Positions 27,239-36,162 are shown, numbered from the stretch's first letter. The stretch is 64,000 bases of DNA from Streptomyces albidoflavus (GCF_000719955.1 NZ_JOII01000022.1:92716-156715), one strand, 5' to 3'. Notes: generated from the sequence alone by a model not told the origin. Numbers and translations: made by a program.

Positions 27239-30004
27239 GTGAGGATCACCCGCGCGACCCGCCTGACGACGGCCCCGCTCCTCGCGGCGGCCCTCCTGAC
27301 CCCCGCTCATCCCGCGGCGGCCGCCCCCGGACCCGGCCCGTCCGAGCCCGCCGCCCGGCCCCGGTGCGCCCCCTCCCCCGGCTGGACCCCGACGGCCGGC
27401 AGCCGCGCGGAGGCCACGCCCCACGCGTACGTCGGCAACGGCTACCTCGCCACGCGTGTCCCCGCCGCCGGTGCCGGATTCCGGCCACCGGGCGAGGGCG
27501 GCGAGCCGGAGGTGAGGACGGGCTGGCCCCTCTTCACCCCGCGCTACGACGGCGCGTTCGTCTCCGGCCTCTACGCCCGGGGCCCGGAGAACACCACGGG
27601 CCGCCAGGCGGTCGCGGCCCTCCCGAACTGGACCGGCCTGGAGGTCACGGCGGGCGGCGAGACCTACGGCCCCGCCTCCCGCGTCACCGGCTACCGCCAG
27701 ACCCTCCTCCTCCGCTGCGGCCTGGTCCGCACCGCCCTCACCTGGACCGGCTCCGACGGCCGCCGCACCGACCTGGTGTACGAGGTCCTCGCCGACCGGA
27801 ACGCCCCGCACGGAGCGGCCGTCCGGCTGCGGATCACGCCGCACTGGTCGGGGACGGCCACCGTCACCGACCGGATCGACGGCCGGGCCGCGCGCCGCGT
27901 GACACAGACCGGGGGCGGCGCGGAACCCGGCGCGCCCGGCGCCATGGCGGTCTCCTTCCGCACCGAGGGCACCGGGGTGAAGGGCGCCGTCGCCTCGGTG
28001 CTGCGCACGCCCGACGGCACCGCCCGCCCCGCCGACGGGGCCCGCTCGCTGGGCGCCACCCAGTCCGCCTCCTTCCCGGTCCGCTCCGGCCGCACCTACG
28101 AGGCCGTCAAGTACGTCGGCGTGGACACCTCGCTGACCTCACGCGACCCGCGCGCCGGCGCCGTCTCCGCCGCCCGGGCCGGGGCGCGGCGGGGGTGGCG
28201 GGCCCTGTACGAGGCGCACGCCGGCGCCTGGCGCACCCTGTGGGAGTCCGGCGCCGACCTGGACACCGCCCCCGCCGACCCGCCCGGCCGGGGCGCGGCC
28301 CCCCAGCCGACCGCCCGCCAGGAGGAACTGCGGCTCTGGCTCCGCTCGGCCCGCTACGGCCTGCTCTCCTCCACCCGCCCCGGCGCCCGCGACTCCCTCG
28401 GCCCCACCGGCCTGACCAGCGACAACTACGCCGGGATGATCTTCTGGGACGCCGAGACCTGGATGTTCCCCTCCCTGCTCGCCACCGACCCCGACCTCGC
28501 CAGAACCGTCCTGGATTACCGGGTGCGCACCTCCCCCGCCGCCCGCGACAACGCCCGCAAACTCGGCTTCGAGGGCCTCTTCTTCCCCTGGACCAGCGCC
28601 TCCTCGGGCGACCTGTGGGGCGAGTGCCAGAGCTGGAACCCGCCGCACTGCGTCACCCAGAACCACCTCCAGGGCGACATCGCGCTCGCCGCCTGGCAGT
28701 ACTGGCTCGCCACCGGCGACCGGGGCTGGCTGCGCCGCGACGGGGAGCCGCTGCTGCGCGGCCTCGCGGAGTTCTGGGCCTCCCGGGTCACCGCCAACCC
28801 CGACGGCAGCTACTCGGTGAAGGGCGTCGCCGGCCCCGACGAGTACAGCAACGGCGTGGACGACGGCGTCTACACCAACGCCGTGGCCGCCACCGCCCTG
28901 CGCCACGCGGCGAGCGCCGCCGAGGAGACCGGCGCCAACGCCCCTCCCGAGTGGCGCCGCATCGCCGACGGCCTGCGCATCCCCTACGACGCCGGCCGCA
29001 AGGTCTTCCTCCAGTACGACGGCTACGAGGGCTCCCGCATCAAGCAGGCCGACGCGGTCCTCCTCGCCTACCCCCTGGACTGGCCCATGCCGGACGGCGC
29101 GGCCGCCGCCACCCTCGACTACTACGCCGCCCGCACCGACCCGGACGGGCCCGCCATGACCGACTCGGTCCACTCGGTGATCGCGGCCGGCGCCGGCGAG
29201 CCGGGCTGCGCCGCCTACACCTACCTGGAGCGCTCGGTCCGGCCCTTCACCCGCGGCCCGTACGCCCTCTTCGCCGAGGCACGGGGCGACAAGGCGGGGG
29301 CCGACGACCCGCTCTCCGGCACCCCGGCCGAGGACTTCCTCACCGGCAAGGGCGGGTTCCTCCAGTCCTTCACGCACGGCCTGACCGGGATGCGGCTGCG
29401 CGCGGCCGACCGGCTCCACCTCGACCCGGTGCTTCCGCCGCAGCTGGCGCGGGGCGCCGACGGGGCCGAGTCGGGCGGGGTGGCCGTGCGCGGGCTGCGA
29501 TGGCGCGGGCGCGCCTTCGACGTGGTGATCGGTCCCGGGACCACCGAGGTGCGGCTCACCTCGGGTGCGCCCTTCACGGTCGAGACCCCCGAAGGGCGCT
29601 CCGTCCTCTCCCCCGGTACGCCTCTCACCCTCAAGACCCGGCGCCCTGACCTGGCTCCCACCTCGGATCCGGCGCGCTGCGCCCCCGTGCGGGCCTCCTC
29701 CGAGGAGCCGGGCCTCTACGCGGAGGCGGCCGTCGACGGGGCCGGGGCCACCGTCTGGTCGCCTGCCGCCGACGCCACCAGGGCGACCCTCACCGCCGAA
29801 CTGGGCTCGCCCACGCGGGTCGCCTCGGTCACCCCGGACTGGGCGGCCGAGCCCGCCTCGTACCAGGTGGAGGTCTCGGCCGATGGCCGTAGTTGGCAGG
29901 GGGTTGGCACTGGGGTGCCGGCGCGTCAGGTGCGGCTGACCTTACGTAAGGAGCCGGGTGGGGAGCTGCCCGCGCTGCGGGAGTTGGGGGTGCGGGTGGA
30001 GTAG
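27239..30004 (+). CDS. secreted glycoside hydrolase family 65 protein (acid-trehalase-like)
   Basis: 921 aa from GTG 27239, chosen because it places a signal peptide (TTAPLLAAALLTPAHPAAAA) at the N-terminus; the RBS is weak. The GH65 N-terminal beta-domain begins around YVGNGYLATRVP. The (alpha/alpha)6 barrel has GMIFWDAETWMFPSLL and the catalytic-region motif VAGPDEYSNGVDDGVYTNA, with a probable general-acid Glu in PDEY. A C-terminal beta-sandwich resembling an F5/8-type or CBM32 module (about 800-921, ASYQVEVSADGRSW) follows. An extracellular trehalase or another alpha-glucoside hydrolase is likely. Phosphorolysis is less likely for a secreted enzyme. Confidence 0.87.
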   Translation: MRITRATRLTTAPLLAAALLTPAHPAAAAPGPGPSEPAARPRCAPSPGWTPTAGSRAEATPHAYVGNGYLATRVPAAGAGFRPPGEGGEPEVRTGWPLFTPRYDGAFVSGLYARGPENTTGRQAVAALPNWTGLEVTAGGETYGPASRVTGYRQTLLLRCGLVRTALTWTGSDGRRTDLVYEVLADRNAPHGAAVRLRITPHWSGTATVTDRIDGRAARRVTQTGGGAEPGAPGAMAVSFRTEGTGVKGAVASVLRTPDGTARPADGARSLGATQSASFPVRSGRTYEAVKYVGVDTSLTSRDPRAGAVSAARAGARRGWRALYEAHAGAWRTLWESGADLDTAPADPPGRGAAPQPTARQEELRLWLRSARYGLLSSTRPGARDSLGPTGLTSDNYAGMIFWDAETWMFPSLLATDPDLARTVLDYRVRTSPAARDNARKLGFEGLFFPWTSASSGDLWGECQSWNPPHCVTQNHLQGDIALAAWQYWLATGDRGWLRRDGEPLLRGLAEFWASRVTANPDGSYSVKGVAGPDEYSNGVDDGVYTNAVAATALRHAASAAEETGANAPPEWRRIADGLRIPYDAGRKVFLQYDGYEGSRIKQADAVLLAYPLDWPMPDGAAAATLDYYAARTDPDGPAMTDSVHSVIAAGAGEPGCAAYTYLERSVRPFTRGPYALFAEARGDKAGADDPLSGTPAEDFLTGKGGFLQSFTHGLTGMRLRAADRLHLDPVLPPQLARGADGAESGGVAVRGLRWRGRAFDVVIGPGTTEVRLTSGAPFTVETPEGRSVLSPGTPLTLKTRRPDLAPTSDPARCAPVRASSEEPGLYAEAAVDGAGATVWSPAADATRATLTAELGSPTRVASVTPDWAAEPASYQVEVSADGRSWQGVGTGVPARQVRLTLRKEPGGELPALRELGVRVE

Positions 30005-30061
30005 GGGCCTTCGGCCGGGCTGTCCTTGTGGCTGGGCTTCGTTCTGGCCGTACCGGTTCAA

Positions 30062-30087
30062 GATGGCCTCAAACGCCGGCCGGGCTG
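30062..30087 (+). repeat. single copy of the interspersed repeat
   Basis: GATGGCCTCAAACGCCGGCC followed by GGGCTG, in the forward orientation, matches 17615-17640. It lies just beyond the GH65 stop, inside the aberrant tail of the DUF402 frame. Confidence 0.85.
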
Positions 30088-30146
30088 GGGGTTCGCGGTG
30101 CGTTCGCCGTCTGGGGCGGGCGGGGCCGCACCGGGGTACCTCCTCA

Positions 30147-30199
30147 CAAACTGCATGGTGCGGGGTCAGTCGCTTCAAGGCGGCCGTGTGTGCAGTTTG
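30147..30199. repeat. 9-bp inverted repeat around 35 nt in the aberrant DUF402 tail
   Basis: CAAACTGCA (30147-30155) and TGCAGTTTG (30191-30199) are perfect complements. The arms are AT-richer than the context. It could be the scar of a small mobile element or a terminator for the DUF402 gene. Confidence 0.45.
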
Positions 30200-30739
30200 C
30201 TGCGGGGGCACCCCGGTCTCGGCCTCCTCGGCGGTCCAGAAGCGGGGGTGGCCGGTCCTGACCGCGAAGGACTCCTCGTCCTTCCAGCGCCAGTGGCGGT
30301 CTGGGCTCACCGTCAGGTCCAGCTCCAGGTCGTCCACGACGATGTCCGTGCCCTCCTCGTTGACCGCGCCCTGCTCGTCGTACCGCGTGCGCCGTTCGAA
30401 GTTGACGTACCAGCCGCCGAAAGTGCCGTCGCGGGAGAAGAACCACCAGACCGCGTACCCGGCGCCGGGCGGCTGGAGGATGAGCGCGCTCCCGTTGCGC
30501 CAGCGGTCGGGGCGCAACGGGAAGCCGCCGGGCGGCCACCGCTCGGGGTCCAGGTCCCGCAGGTGCGCCCGTCGCCCGCCCGGCAACCGGGCCCGCCACC
30601 CGGGCGAACCCGCCGCAAGCCAGAGCCACACCCCTTCCGGCCCGCGCCCGGCCACCCGCACCGGGCACCCCACGCTGACCTGCCCACCGATCCGCAGCCA
30701 CCACCACAGCACCCGGCCCCAGCGGTCCATCCGGTCCAT

Positions 30740-31094
30740 CCGCAAGCTCCCCTCCCGCACCGATCACTCGTGCGGCCAAGCATGGCGGACGCCACTGACA
30801 ATCCGTAGACCATGCCTCACTCAGGGTGATGCGCGGTCGGCTCTGGCGGGTGTTTCTCTTGGCCATCGACGGAGCCCGGACGTGGGTTGGGTCCCGGACG
30901 CGTTCTCCGGGCCGCCCCCGCACAGACCGGGGATGCAGCCGCTCTCCGGAGCTGGAGACCCCGAAGCCGACCGCGCGCTGCGGACCTTAGGTCCGGGTAC
31001 TGACAACGGGGAGGTGCGGAGGGCGTGTTCGGATGTTCCGCGCCGGTCGGGGAGGATCGGGGCCGGTGAGGAGTGGAGAGCTGGAGGTTGCCTG
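30740..31094. other. 355-nt gap upstream of SUKH-like gene
   Basis: No gene is supported. It contains the divergent leaders of the DUF402 and SUKH-like genes. Local composition is less GC-biased around 30800-30880. No clear operator or terminator was seen. Confidence 0.4.
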
Positions 31095-31610
31095 ATGGTG
31101 GAAGAGTCGTGGCTGCCCTATGACGGCGTCGCCCTCGCGCGTCTGGTGCCGGCGGGTGGCGAGGTGGTGGACGCGCTGGTCGGGCGGGGGTTGCCGGTGG
31201 ACTGCTGCCGGGTGTTCGTGCGGGATCGTGGGCGGGAGTTGGAGGTTCGGGAGCTTCCGGCGGGGCGGGCTGTGTTTCTCGGGGCGTTCGAGGACGGGGT
31301 GAACTCGTACTGGCTGGTTCTGGGGAGTGGGGCGGTCTGGATGGTGCGCGGGTACGACGACGGGGGCGGGGAGCAGGGGTACGAGCTGGTCAACTCGTCG
31401 GTTCTCGGACTGCAAAGGGTGCTGGCGGTGTGGGAGGAGTTCGTGCGGTCGGGGTGGAGTGATGAGGACGACGGTTACGAGGAGTACGTCGAGGGGGTGG
31501 TCGGGCGGGCGCGGGACGGTGATCCGGAGGCGTTCGGGGACGAGGAGGCGTGGTGGGCGCGGCATTTCGAGGAGGTGGAGTTGGGGGTGCTGGTGCCCGA
31601 GGGGGCGTAG
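31095..31610 (+). CDS. SUKH-like immunity protein (orphan)
   Basis: 171 aa from ATG 31095, with GGAGG 7 nt upstream. The pattern AVFLGAFEDGVNSYWLVLGS, then GAVWMVRGYDDGGGEQGYEL, VNSSVLGLQRVLAVWEEFV and an acidic C-terminus (WARHFEEVELGVL) resembles the SUKH-4-type immunity fold. These proteins neutralise polymorphic toxins. Codon use is less GC3-biased than its neighbours (many TTG, GTT and GGG codons), consistent with horizontal gain. No toxin gene is adjacent. It may be an orphan immunity gene, or the assignment may be wrong, since the family is very divergent. Confidence 0.6.
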   Translation: MVEESWLPYDGVALARLVPAGGEVVDALVGRGLPVDCCRVFVRDRGRELEVRELPAGRAVFLGAFEDGVNSYWLVLGSGAVWMVRGYDDGGGEQGYELVNSSVLGLQRVLAVWEEFVRSGWSDEDDGYEEYVEGVVGRARDGDPEAFGDEEAWWARHFEEVELGVLVPEGA

Positions 31611-31687
31611 GGGGGAATGGGGCAGGTCAGGGGGTACGGGGCGGGCGGGTCCCGTCGGTTGTCGGTGGGGGATGCCAGACTTTCCGG

Positions 31688-32881
31688 GTGAGCGAAGACC
31701 CGAACGGCGCCGCCTCCGCGGCTCCCGCACTCCGGCAGCGGCTGGCCCAGGTGCGGGGCGTCTCCGTACCGCCCCGGCCGCTCGACGCCCGTGCCCTGGC
31801 GGCGCTCGCCGCCAATCCGGGGTGCCACCGGCGTGCCCTGCTCGACGGTGCGGGGGTGGACAAGCCCAGACTCGCCGAGGCGCTGGGGGTGCCTTCGGGG
31901 TTCGGGCAGTCGCAGTTCGCGTTCATGCGCGGGCACGCCTTCGAGGCGCGGGTGAAGGCCGACGGGGGCGCTGAGCTGCTGCGGCTCGCCCATGCCTGCC
32001 TCGGCGGCGGGCCCGCGCCGGACGGCGGTGGCGAGGTGCCCCGCCTCGCGGCCCCCGGGCAGGCCGAGCGGGTCGCCCGGACCGAGGAGGCGCTGCGGGA
32101 GGCGGCCGGGCGGCGGGGTGGCTGGACGCTGCTGGACCACCCGATGCTCGCCCTGGAGGTGGCCGGGTCGGACGCCTTCCTGGAGCCGGACGCGATCGTG
32201 GTTCATCCCGACGGCGGCTGGTCGGTGGTGGAGATCAAGTCCTTCCCGATGCTGGACGGTTCGGCGGACGCCGCCAAGGTCGGGGCGGCCGCCCGGCAGG
32301 CCGCGGTGTACGTGCTGGCGCTGGAGGAGGCCGCCGGCCGGCTCGCGGAGCGGCTGGGCGGGACTCCGGCCGTCCGCCACCAGGTGCTGCTGGTCTGTCC
32401 CAAGGACTTCTCCAACCTCCCCACCGGCGCCGCCGTCGACGTGCGCAAGCAGCGGGCGGTGACGCGGCGCCAGCTCTCCCGGCTCACCCGGGTCGAGGAC
32501 GTGGCCGCCGCGCTGCCGCCCGGCGTCTGCTTCGACCCCGACCGGCCCCCGGACGAACTCCTGCGCGCCGTCGAGTCGGTCCCCGCCTCCTACGCCCCGG
32601 AGTGCCTCTCCGCCTGTGAACTGGCCTTCCACTGCCGTGAGCGGGCCCGCGCGGCGGGTGACGTGACCGCGCTGGGCCGCTCGGTCCGGGGTGAGCTGGG
32701 CGGGCTGACCTCGGTCGAGGAGGTCCTGACGGCCGCCGCCTCCCCGGACGGGGCCGGGGACGGGGGCGACCCGGGTACGGACGCGACGGTGGCGGCGCTG
32801 CGGAGGGCCGCCCGGCTGCGCGCCGAGGCGCTGGCCACCGCGGGCGCCGGGGCGCCGGATCGGGGGCCGGGATGCCGCTGA
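31688..32881 (+). CDS. PD-(D/E)XK (RecB/Cas4-like) nuclease with probable Fe-S cluster cysteines
   Basis: 397 aa from GTG 31688, first gene of a three-gene operon. The nuclease core is visible: MRGHAFE (residues 80-86), Asp168 in LEPDAIVVHPDGG, Glu182-x-Lys184 in VVEIKSF and Gln204 in RQAAVYVLAL. This is the D...ExK...Q pattern of RecB-type metal-dependent nucleases. Cys46 (NPGCHRR) lies before the core, and Cys306, Cys310 and Cys316 (ECLSACELAFHC) come after it. One cysteine before and three after is the layout that binds a 4Fe-4S cluster in AddB, Cas4 and Dna2, though the spacing here is C-x3-C-x5-C. It overlaps the next gene by 10 nt. The role is inferred, not shown. Confidence 0.75.
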   Translation: MSEDPNGAASAAPALRQRLAQVRGVSVPPRPLDARALAALAANPGCHRRALLDGAGVDKPRLAEALGVPSGFGQSQFAFMRGHAFEARVKADGGAELLRLAHACLGGGPAPDGGGEVPRLAAPGQAERVARTEEALREAAGRRGGWTLLDHPMLALEVAGSDAFLEPDAIVVHPDGGWSVVEIKSFPMLDGSADAAKVGAAARQAAVYVLALEEAAGRLAERLGGTPAVRHQVLLVCPKDFSNLPTGAAVDVRKQRAVTRRQLSRLTRVEDVAAALPPGVCFDPDRPPDELLRAVESVPASYAPECLSACELAFHCRERARAAGDVTALGRSVRGELGGLTSVEEVLTAAASPDGAGDGGDPGTDATVAALRRAARLRAEALATAGAGAPDRGPGCR

Positions 32882-34551
32882 TCAGCACCCTCGCCCGGCT
32901 GGAGGCGGTGCGTACGGGCCGGGCGCAGCCCGCCGCGACCGTGCTCCACCGCCACCTCTCCGCCCGCCCGCTGGTCCTCGTCCCGCTCACCACGGCCGGT
33001 GAGGCCGGAGCCCCGCTCGGCGCCCTCGTCGGCACCGACCGGGACGCGCCCCGCCTGCTGGTGGTCCCGCAACCGGCCGACCGGGAGCTGCGCTTCGCCT
33101 TCCTCGCCCGCCTCGCCTCGGTGGTCCTGCCGCACATCGAGGAGTACGCGGCCCAGGTGGAGCCCGCCGAGCGCACCGAGGCCGACCCGGAGACGGGCAA
33201 GCGCGTCAAGGTCGTCACCGAGCTGTGCGCCGACGCCCCGCAGCTCGTCGTGCCGGGGCGGGCCGGGATCGAGCTGGTGCGGCTGCTGGGGCGGGCCAAC
33301 CGCTTCCGCCGCACCGCCGAGGAGGACCCGGAGGGCCCGTATCCGGCGCCGGAGCAGGTGCCGCTGCTGGGCCGCTGGTTGACCCATCTCGGCGAGCGGG
33401 CCCGGGTGCCGGGCTCCTCGATGCTGGTCGCCATGACGGACCTGCTGGCCCGGCACTGGGCCACCGGCCAGAGCGCGCTGGAGGACCAGCACCTCGGGGC
33501 GCTGCTCGCCTGGATCGACCCGCCGTCCGGGGACGACGGCGACCGGGCCGCGCGCCACGCCGAGCTGGCCCGGGACGAGGAGGGCCAGTTGCTCTGCCCG
33601 CCCGCCGGTCCCGCCACCGACCCCGCCTTCGACAACAAGCTGCTGGCGCCCGCCGTCGAGCGGTACGACCGGGCCCGCCGCGCCCTGGCCGACGCGCAGG
33701 ACGGCGAGAGCGCCGACCGGCTGCTGGTCGCGACCACGGCGGCCGAGCGGGAGCTGCGCGCCCTGGTGGAGAGCCGCACCCGGCCGACCTGGGACGCGGT
33801 CTGGCGCGGCATCGACCTGCTGCGGGAGCTGCCCGAGGGCGCCCACGTCACCGACCGCTGGACCCGCGACCGCTGGTCCTTCACCGCGCACCGCGACCGG
33901 CTGGCCGCCGGGGAGCCGCCGCAGCCGCGCCGCGACGACGCGGTGACCGCCGCCCAGAAGCTCGCCACGCGCGAGCGGGAGCAGGCCCGGCTCGACGCCC
34001 AGGAGGCGCTGGACGATCCGCTGGTGATGGCCGGGCGGCGGCTGGCCGGGGAGGCGTTCACCGCCGAGGTGCTGGACGTACGGATGACGTACACCGAGAG
34101 CAAGCGGCCCAGTCCGCGTCCGGTGCTCACGGTCCGCACGGAGGACGCCCCGCACGCGGCGCCCGGCGCCAAGGTCTACCGCGAGCTGGACGGCCGCCCG
34201 CAGTCCGCCGAGGTGCTGGCGCCTGAGGAGGCGGCGGAGGCCCACCCGGAGGCCGGGGCGGAGTGCGCCGCCGGGGACGGCACCGGGGACGGCGCCGGGC
34301 CCGGGGAGCGGCTGCTCCTGCTGCGGGTGCTGGACCGGATGGGCCGGGGCCGCGAGCCGGAGGAGGGGTCGGTCCCGGAGAAGGGTGACCGGATCTGCTG
34401 GACCCTCTTCGAGCACGACCAGCGGGGCGGCCCCAAGCTGCCCGACCCCGAGGAGACACCGTGGACCCACGGCGGCCCGCCGGAGCCACCGGGCGCCCTG
34501 CCCGGCCCAGCGACCGCCCCCGACCCGGTGACCCCGGAGGACCTGCTGTGA
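32872..34551 (+). CDS. protein of unknown function, middle gene of nuclease-helicase operon
   Basis: 559 aa from ATG 32872, overlapping the nuclease gene by 10 nt. Recognisable families are lacking. Regions seen: an N-terminal domain with many Leu/Val strands (LVLVPLTTAGEAG, RLLVVPQPADRELRFAFLAR); a central part with GQSALEDQHLGALLAWIDPP; a helical, possibly coiled-coil segment around QKLATREREQARLDAQEAL (about residues 362-382); and a beta-rich part (FTAEVLDVRMTYTESKRPSP, LTVRTED, RLLLLRVLDRMGRG) that could be an OB-like or nucleic-acid-binding module. The C-terminus is Pro-rich. Stoichiometric coupling suggests it is a structural or DNA-binding subunit of the same complex. Confidence 0.8.
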   Translation: MPLISTLARLEAVRTGRAQPAATVLHRHLSARPLVLVPLTTAGEAGAPLGALVGTDRDAPRLLVVPQPADRELRFAFLARLASVVLPHIEEYAAQVEPAERTEADPETGKRVKVVTELCADAPQLVVPGRAGIELVRLLGRANRFRRTAEEDPEGPYPAPEQVPLLGRWLTHLGERARVPGSSMLVAMTDLLARHWATGQSALEDQHLGALLAWIDPPSGDDGDRAARHAELARDEEGQLLCPPAGPATDPAFDNKLLAPAVERYDRARRALADAQDGESADRLLVATTAAERELRALVESRTRPTWDAVWRGIDLLRELPEGAHVTDRWTRDRWSFTAHRDRLAAGEPPQPRRDDAVTAAQKLATREREQARLDAQEALDDPLVMAGRRLAGEAFTAEVLDVRMTYTESKRPSPRPVLTVRTEDAPHAAPGAKVYRELDGRPQSAEVLAPEEAAEAHPEAGAECAAGDGTGDGAGPGERLLLLRVLDRMGRGREPEEGSVPEKGDRICWTLFEHDQRGGPKLPDPEETPWTHGGPPEPPGALPGPATAPDPVTPEDLL

Positions 34552-34670
34552 CACGCCGGCCGGCGGAGACGGGGGCGGGGGCGGGGCCGGGCCAGGACGC
34601 CCCGGACGGAACGACAGGGACGACGGGAACGACAGGTACGACGAGCGTGACGAGGAAGAGCGGCGGATGA
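34548..34670 (+). other. low-complexity coupling segment between operon genes 2 and 3
   Basis: A frame of 40 codons opens with GTG overlapping the previous TGA (GTGA) and closes with TGA overlapping the next ATG (ATGA). It encodes a Gly/Thr-rich peptide containing GTTGTTGTTGTT from a tandem ACGACAGG-like repeat near 34610-34642. It may be a translated coupling leader rather than a functional peptide. The repeat could vary in length between strains. Confidence 0.35.
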
Positions 34671-36043
34671 CGGCGGTGGACGAGGCGGCGGGTGCGGGAC
34701 CGGGCGGCCGGGAGCTGTCCCCGGGCGAACAGGCGACCCTGGCCACCGAGGAGATCCTGGCGCAGACGCTGCACGGCACGGCCCGTGGGGTCGTGGTGGA
34801 CTCGCCGCCGGGTGCCGGGAAGTCGACGCTGGTGGTGCGGGCGGCCCGGGAACTGGCCGCGGCGGGGCGCCCGTTGATGATCATCGCGCAGACCAACGCG
34901 CAGGTGGACGACCTGGTGCTGCGGCTGGCGGAGAAGGACCCCGAACTGCCGGTGGGGCGGCTGCACAGCAGCGACCGGGACGCCTACGACAAGGCCCTCG
35001 ACCCACTGCCCTCGGTGCGGACCTCCACCAAGGTGAAGGAGCTGGCGGGGCTGGACGTCGTGGTCTCCACGGCGGCGAAGTGGGCACACGTCAAGGACGT
35101 CGAGCCGTGGCGGCACGCCATCGTGGACGAGGCGTACCAGATGCGCTCCGACGCGCTGCTGGCCGTCGCCGGGCTCTTCGAGCGGGCGCTGTTCGTGGGC
35201 GACCCGGGGCAGCTCGACCCGTTCGCCCTGGTCGGCGCCGAGCAGTGGGCCGGGCTCTCCTACGATCCCTCGGCGAGCGCGGTGGCGACGCTGCTGGCCC
35301 ACAATCCGGAGCTGCCCCAGTTGCGGCTGCCGGTCTCCTGGCGGCTGCCCGCGTCGGCGGCCCCGCTGGTCTCCGACGCGTTCTACCCGTTCACACCGTT
35401 CCGCAGCGGCACCGGGCCCGGGGACCGCGGCCTCAGCTTCCAGGTGGCCTCGGCCGGGACGCCGTACGACGAGGTGATCGACGAGGCGGCGCGCAGCGGC
35501 TGGGGGCTGCTGGAGCTGCCCGCGCGGCACACGCCCCGGACCGACCCGGAGGCGGTGCGGGCGGTGGCCATGGTGGTGCGGCGGCTCCTCGACCGGGAGG
35601 GGGCGGCCGTCTCGGAGACCGGGCCGGAGCCGGTGCCGCTCGGGGCGCGGCGGATCGCCGTGGGGACCGCCCACCGGGACCAGGCCGCGGCGGTGCGGGC
35701 CGAACTGGCGGCGCTCGGGGTCGAGGGGGTGGCGGTGGACACCGCCAACCGGCTCCAGGGGCGGGAGTTCGATGTGACCGTGGTGCTGCATCCGCTGTCC
35801 GGGCGGCCGGACGCCACCGCCTTCCATCTGGAGACCGGGCGGTTGTGCGTGCTGGCCTCGCGGCACCGGCACGCGTGCGTGGTGGTGTGCCGGGAGGGGG
35901 TGCAGGAGGTGCTGGACGCGCATCCCTCCACCGAGCCGGTGATGCTGGGGGTGGGGGTGCGGTTCCCTGACGGGTGGGAGGCCCATCACTCCGTGCTCGG
36001 AGTGCTGGGCGGGCACCGGGTTCGGCTGCCGGCCGGGGGGTGA
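34667..36043 (+). CDS. superfamily 1 DNA/RNA helicase (UPF1/Dna2-like AAA ATPase)
   Basis: 458 aa from ATG 34667 with GAGGAAG upstream. Helicase motifs in order: I DSPPGAGKST (45-54), Ia IIAQTNAQVDDL (72-83), II VDEAYQ (153-158), III FVGDPGQLDPF (176-186), a conserved SWRLP (224-228), V VDTANRLQGREFDVTVV (357-373) and VI LASRHRHACVVV (396-407). These place it in SF1 near UPF1/Dna2. It is compact, without the large insertions of Rep/UvrD. Lying directly after a RecB-like Fe-S nuclease gene, it could supply ATP-driven unwinding for a split Dna2-like activity. The repeat-containing 3' gap after it carries no gene. Confidence 0.88.
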   Translation: MTAVDEAAGAGPGGRELSPGEQATLATEEILAQTLHGTARGVVVDSPPGAGKSTLVVRAARELAAAGRPLMIIAQTNAQVDDLVLRLAEKDPELPVGRLHSSDRDAYDKALDPLPSVRTSTKVKELAGLDVVVSTAAKWAHVKDVEPWRHAIVDEAYQMRSDALLAVAGLFERALFVGDPGQLDPFALVGAEQWAGLSYDPSASAVATLLAHNPELPQLRLPVSWRLPASAAPLVSDAFYPFTPFRSGTGPGDRGLSFQVASAGTPYDEVIDEAARSGWGLLELPARHTPRTDPEAVRAVAMVVRRLLDREGAAVSETGPEPVPLGARRIAVGTAHRDQAAAVRAELAALGVEGVAVDTANRLQGREFDVTVVLHPLSGRPDATAFHLETGRLCVLASRHRHACVVVCREGVQEVLDAHPSTEPVMLGVGVRFPDGWEAHHSVLGVLGGHRVRLPAGG

Positions 36044-36109
36044 CCTGCGGTCGGCTTCGGGGGCTGGGCCGGTCTTCCGGGTTCCGCCGTCCACCGTGGC
36101 GGTCACTGA

Positions 36110-36162
36110 TGGCCTCAAGCGCCGGCCGGGCTGGGACGTGGCCTCAGGCGCCGGCCGGGCTG
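36110..36162 (+). repeat. two copies of the interspersed repeat downstream of the helicase gene
   Basis: Copies at 36110-36133 and 36139-36162 start TGGCCTCA and end GCCGGCCGGGCTG. They are preceded by GGCGGTCACTGA, a relic of the inter-core sequence. A partial third (CGGCCGGGCTGGA) ends near 36180. Confidence 0.85.

Larger units (their letters stand above)
29942..30739 (-). pseudogene. DUF402-family protein with aberrant C-terminus (probably truncated)
   Basis: ATG 30739 follows GGGAGGGGAG. Residues 1-174 are a convincing DUF402 (FomD-like) domain: VWWFFSRDGTFGGWYVNFER, DIVVDDLELDLTVSPD and the closing KDEESF. After HPRFWTAEEAE (about 30217) the usual C-terminal helix is replaced by unrelated sequence. 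That sequence contains a 9-bp/35-nt inverted repeat and one interspersed repeat (reading PARPAFEAIL), and the frame runs 63 nt into the 3' end of the GH65 gene. The natural gene end has probably been lost by deletion or insertion. DUF402 members include nucleotide phosphohydrolases; activity here is uncertain. Confidence 0.7.
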
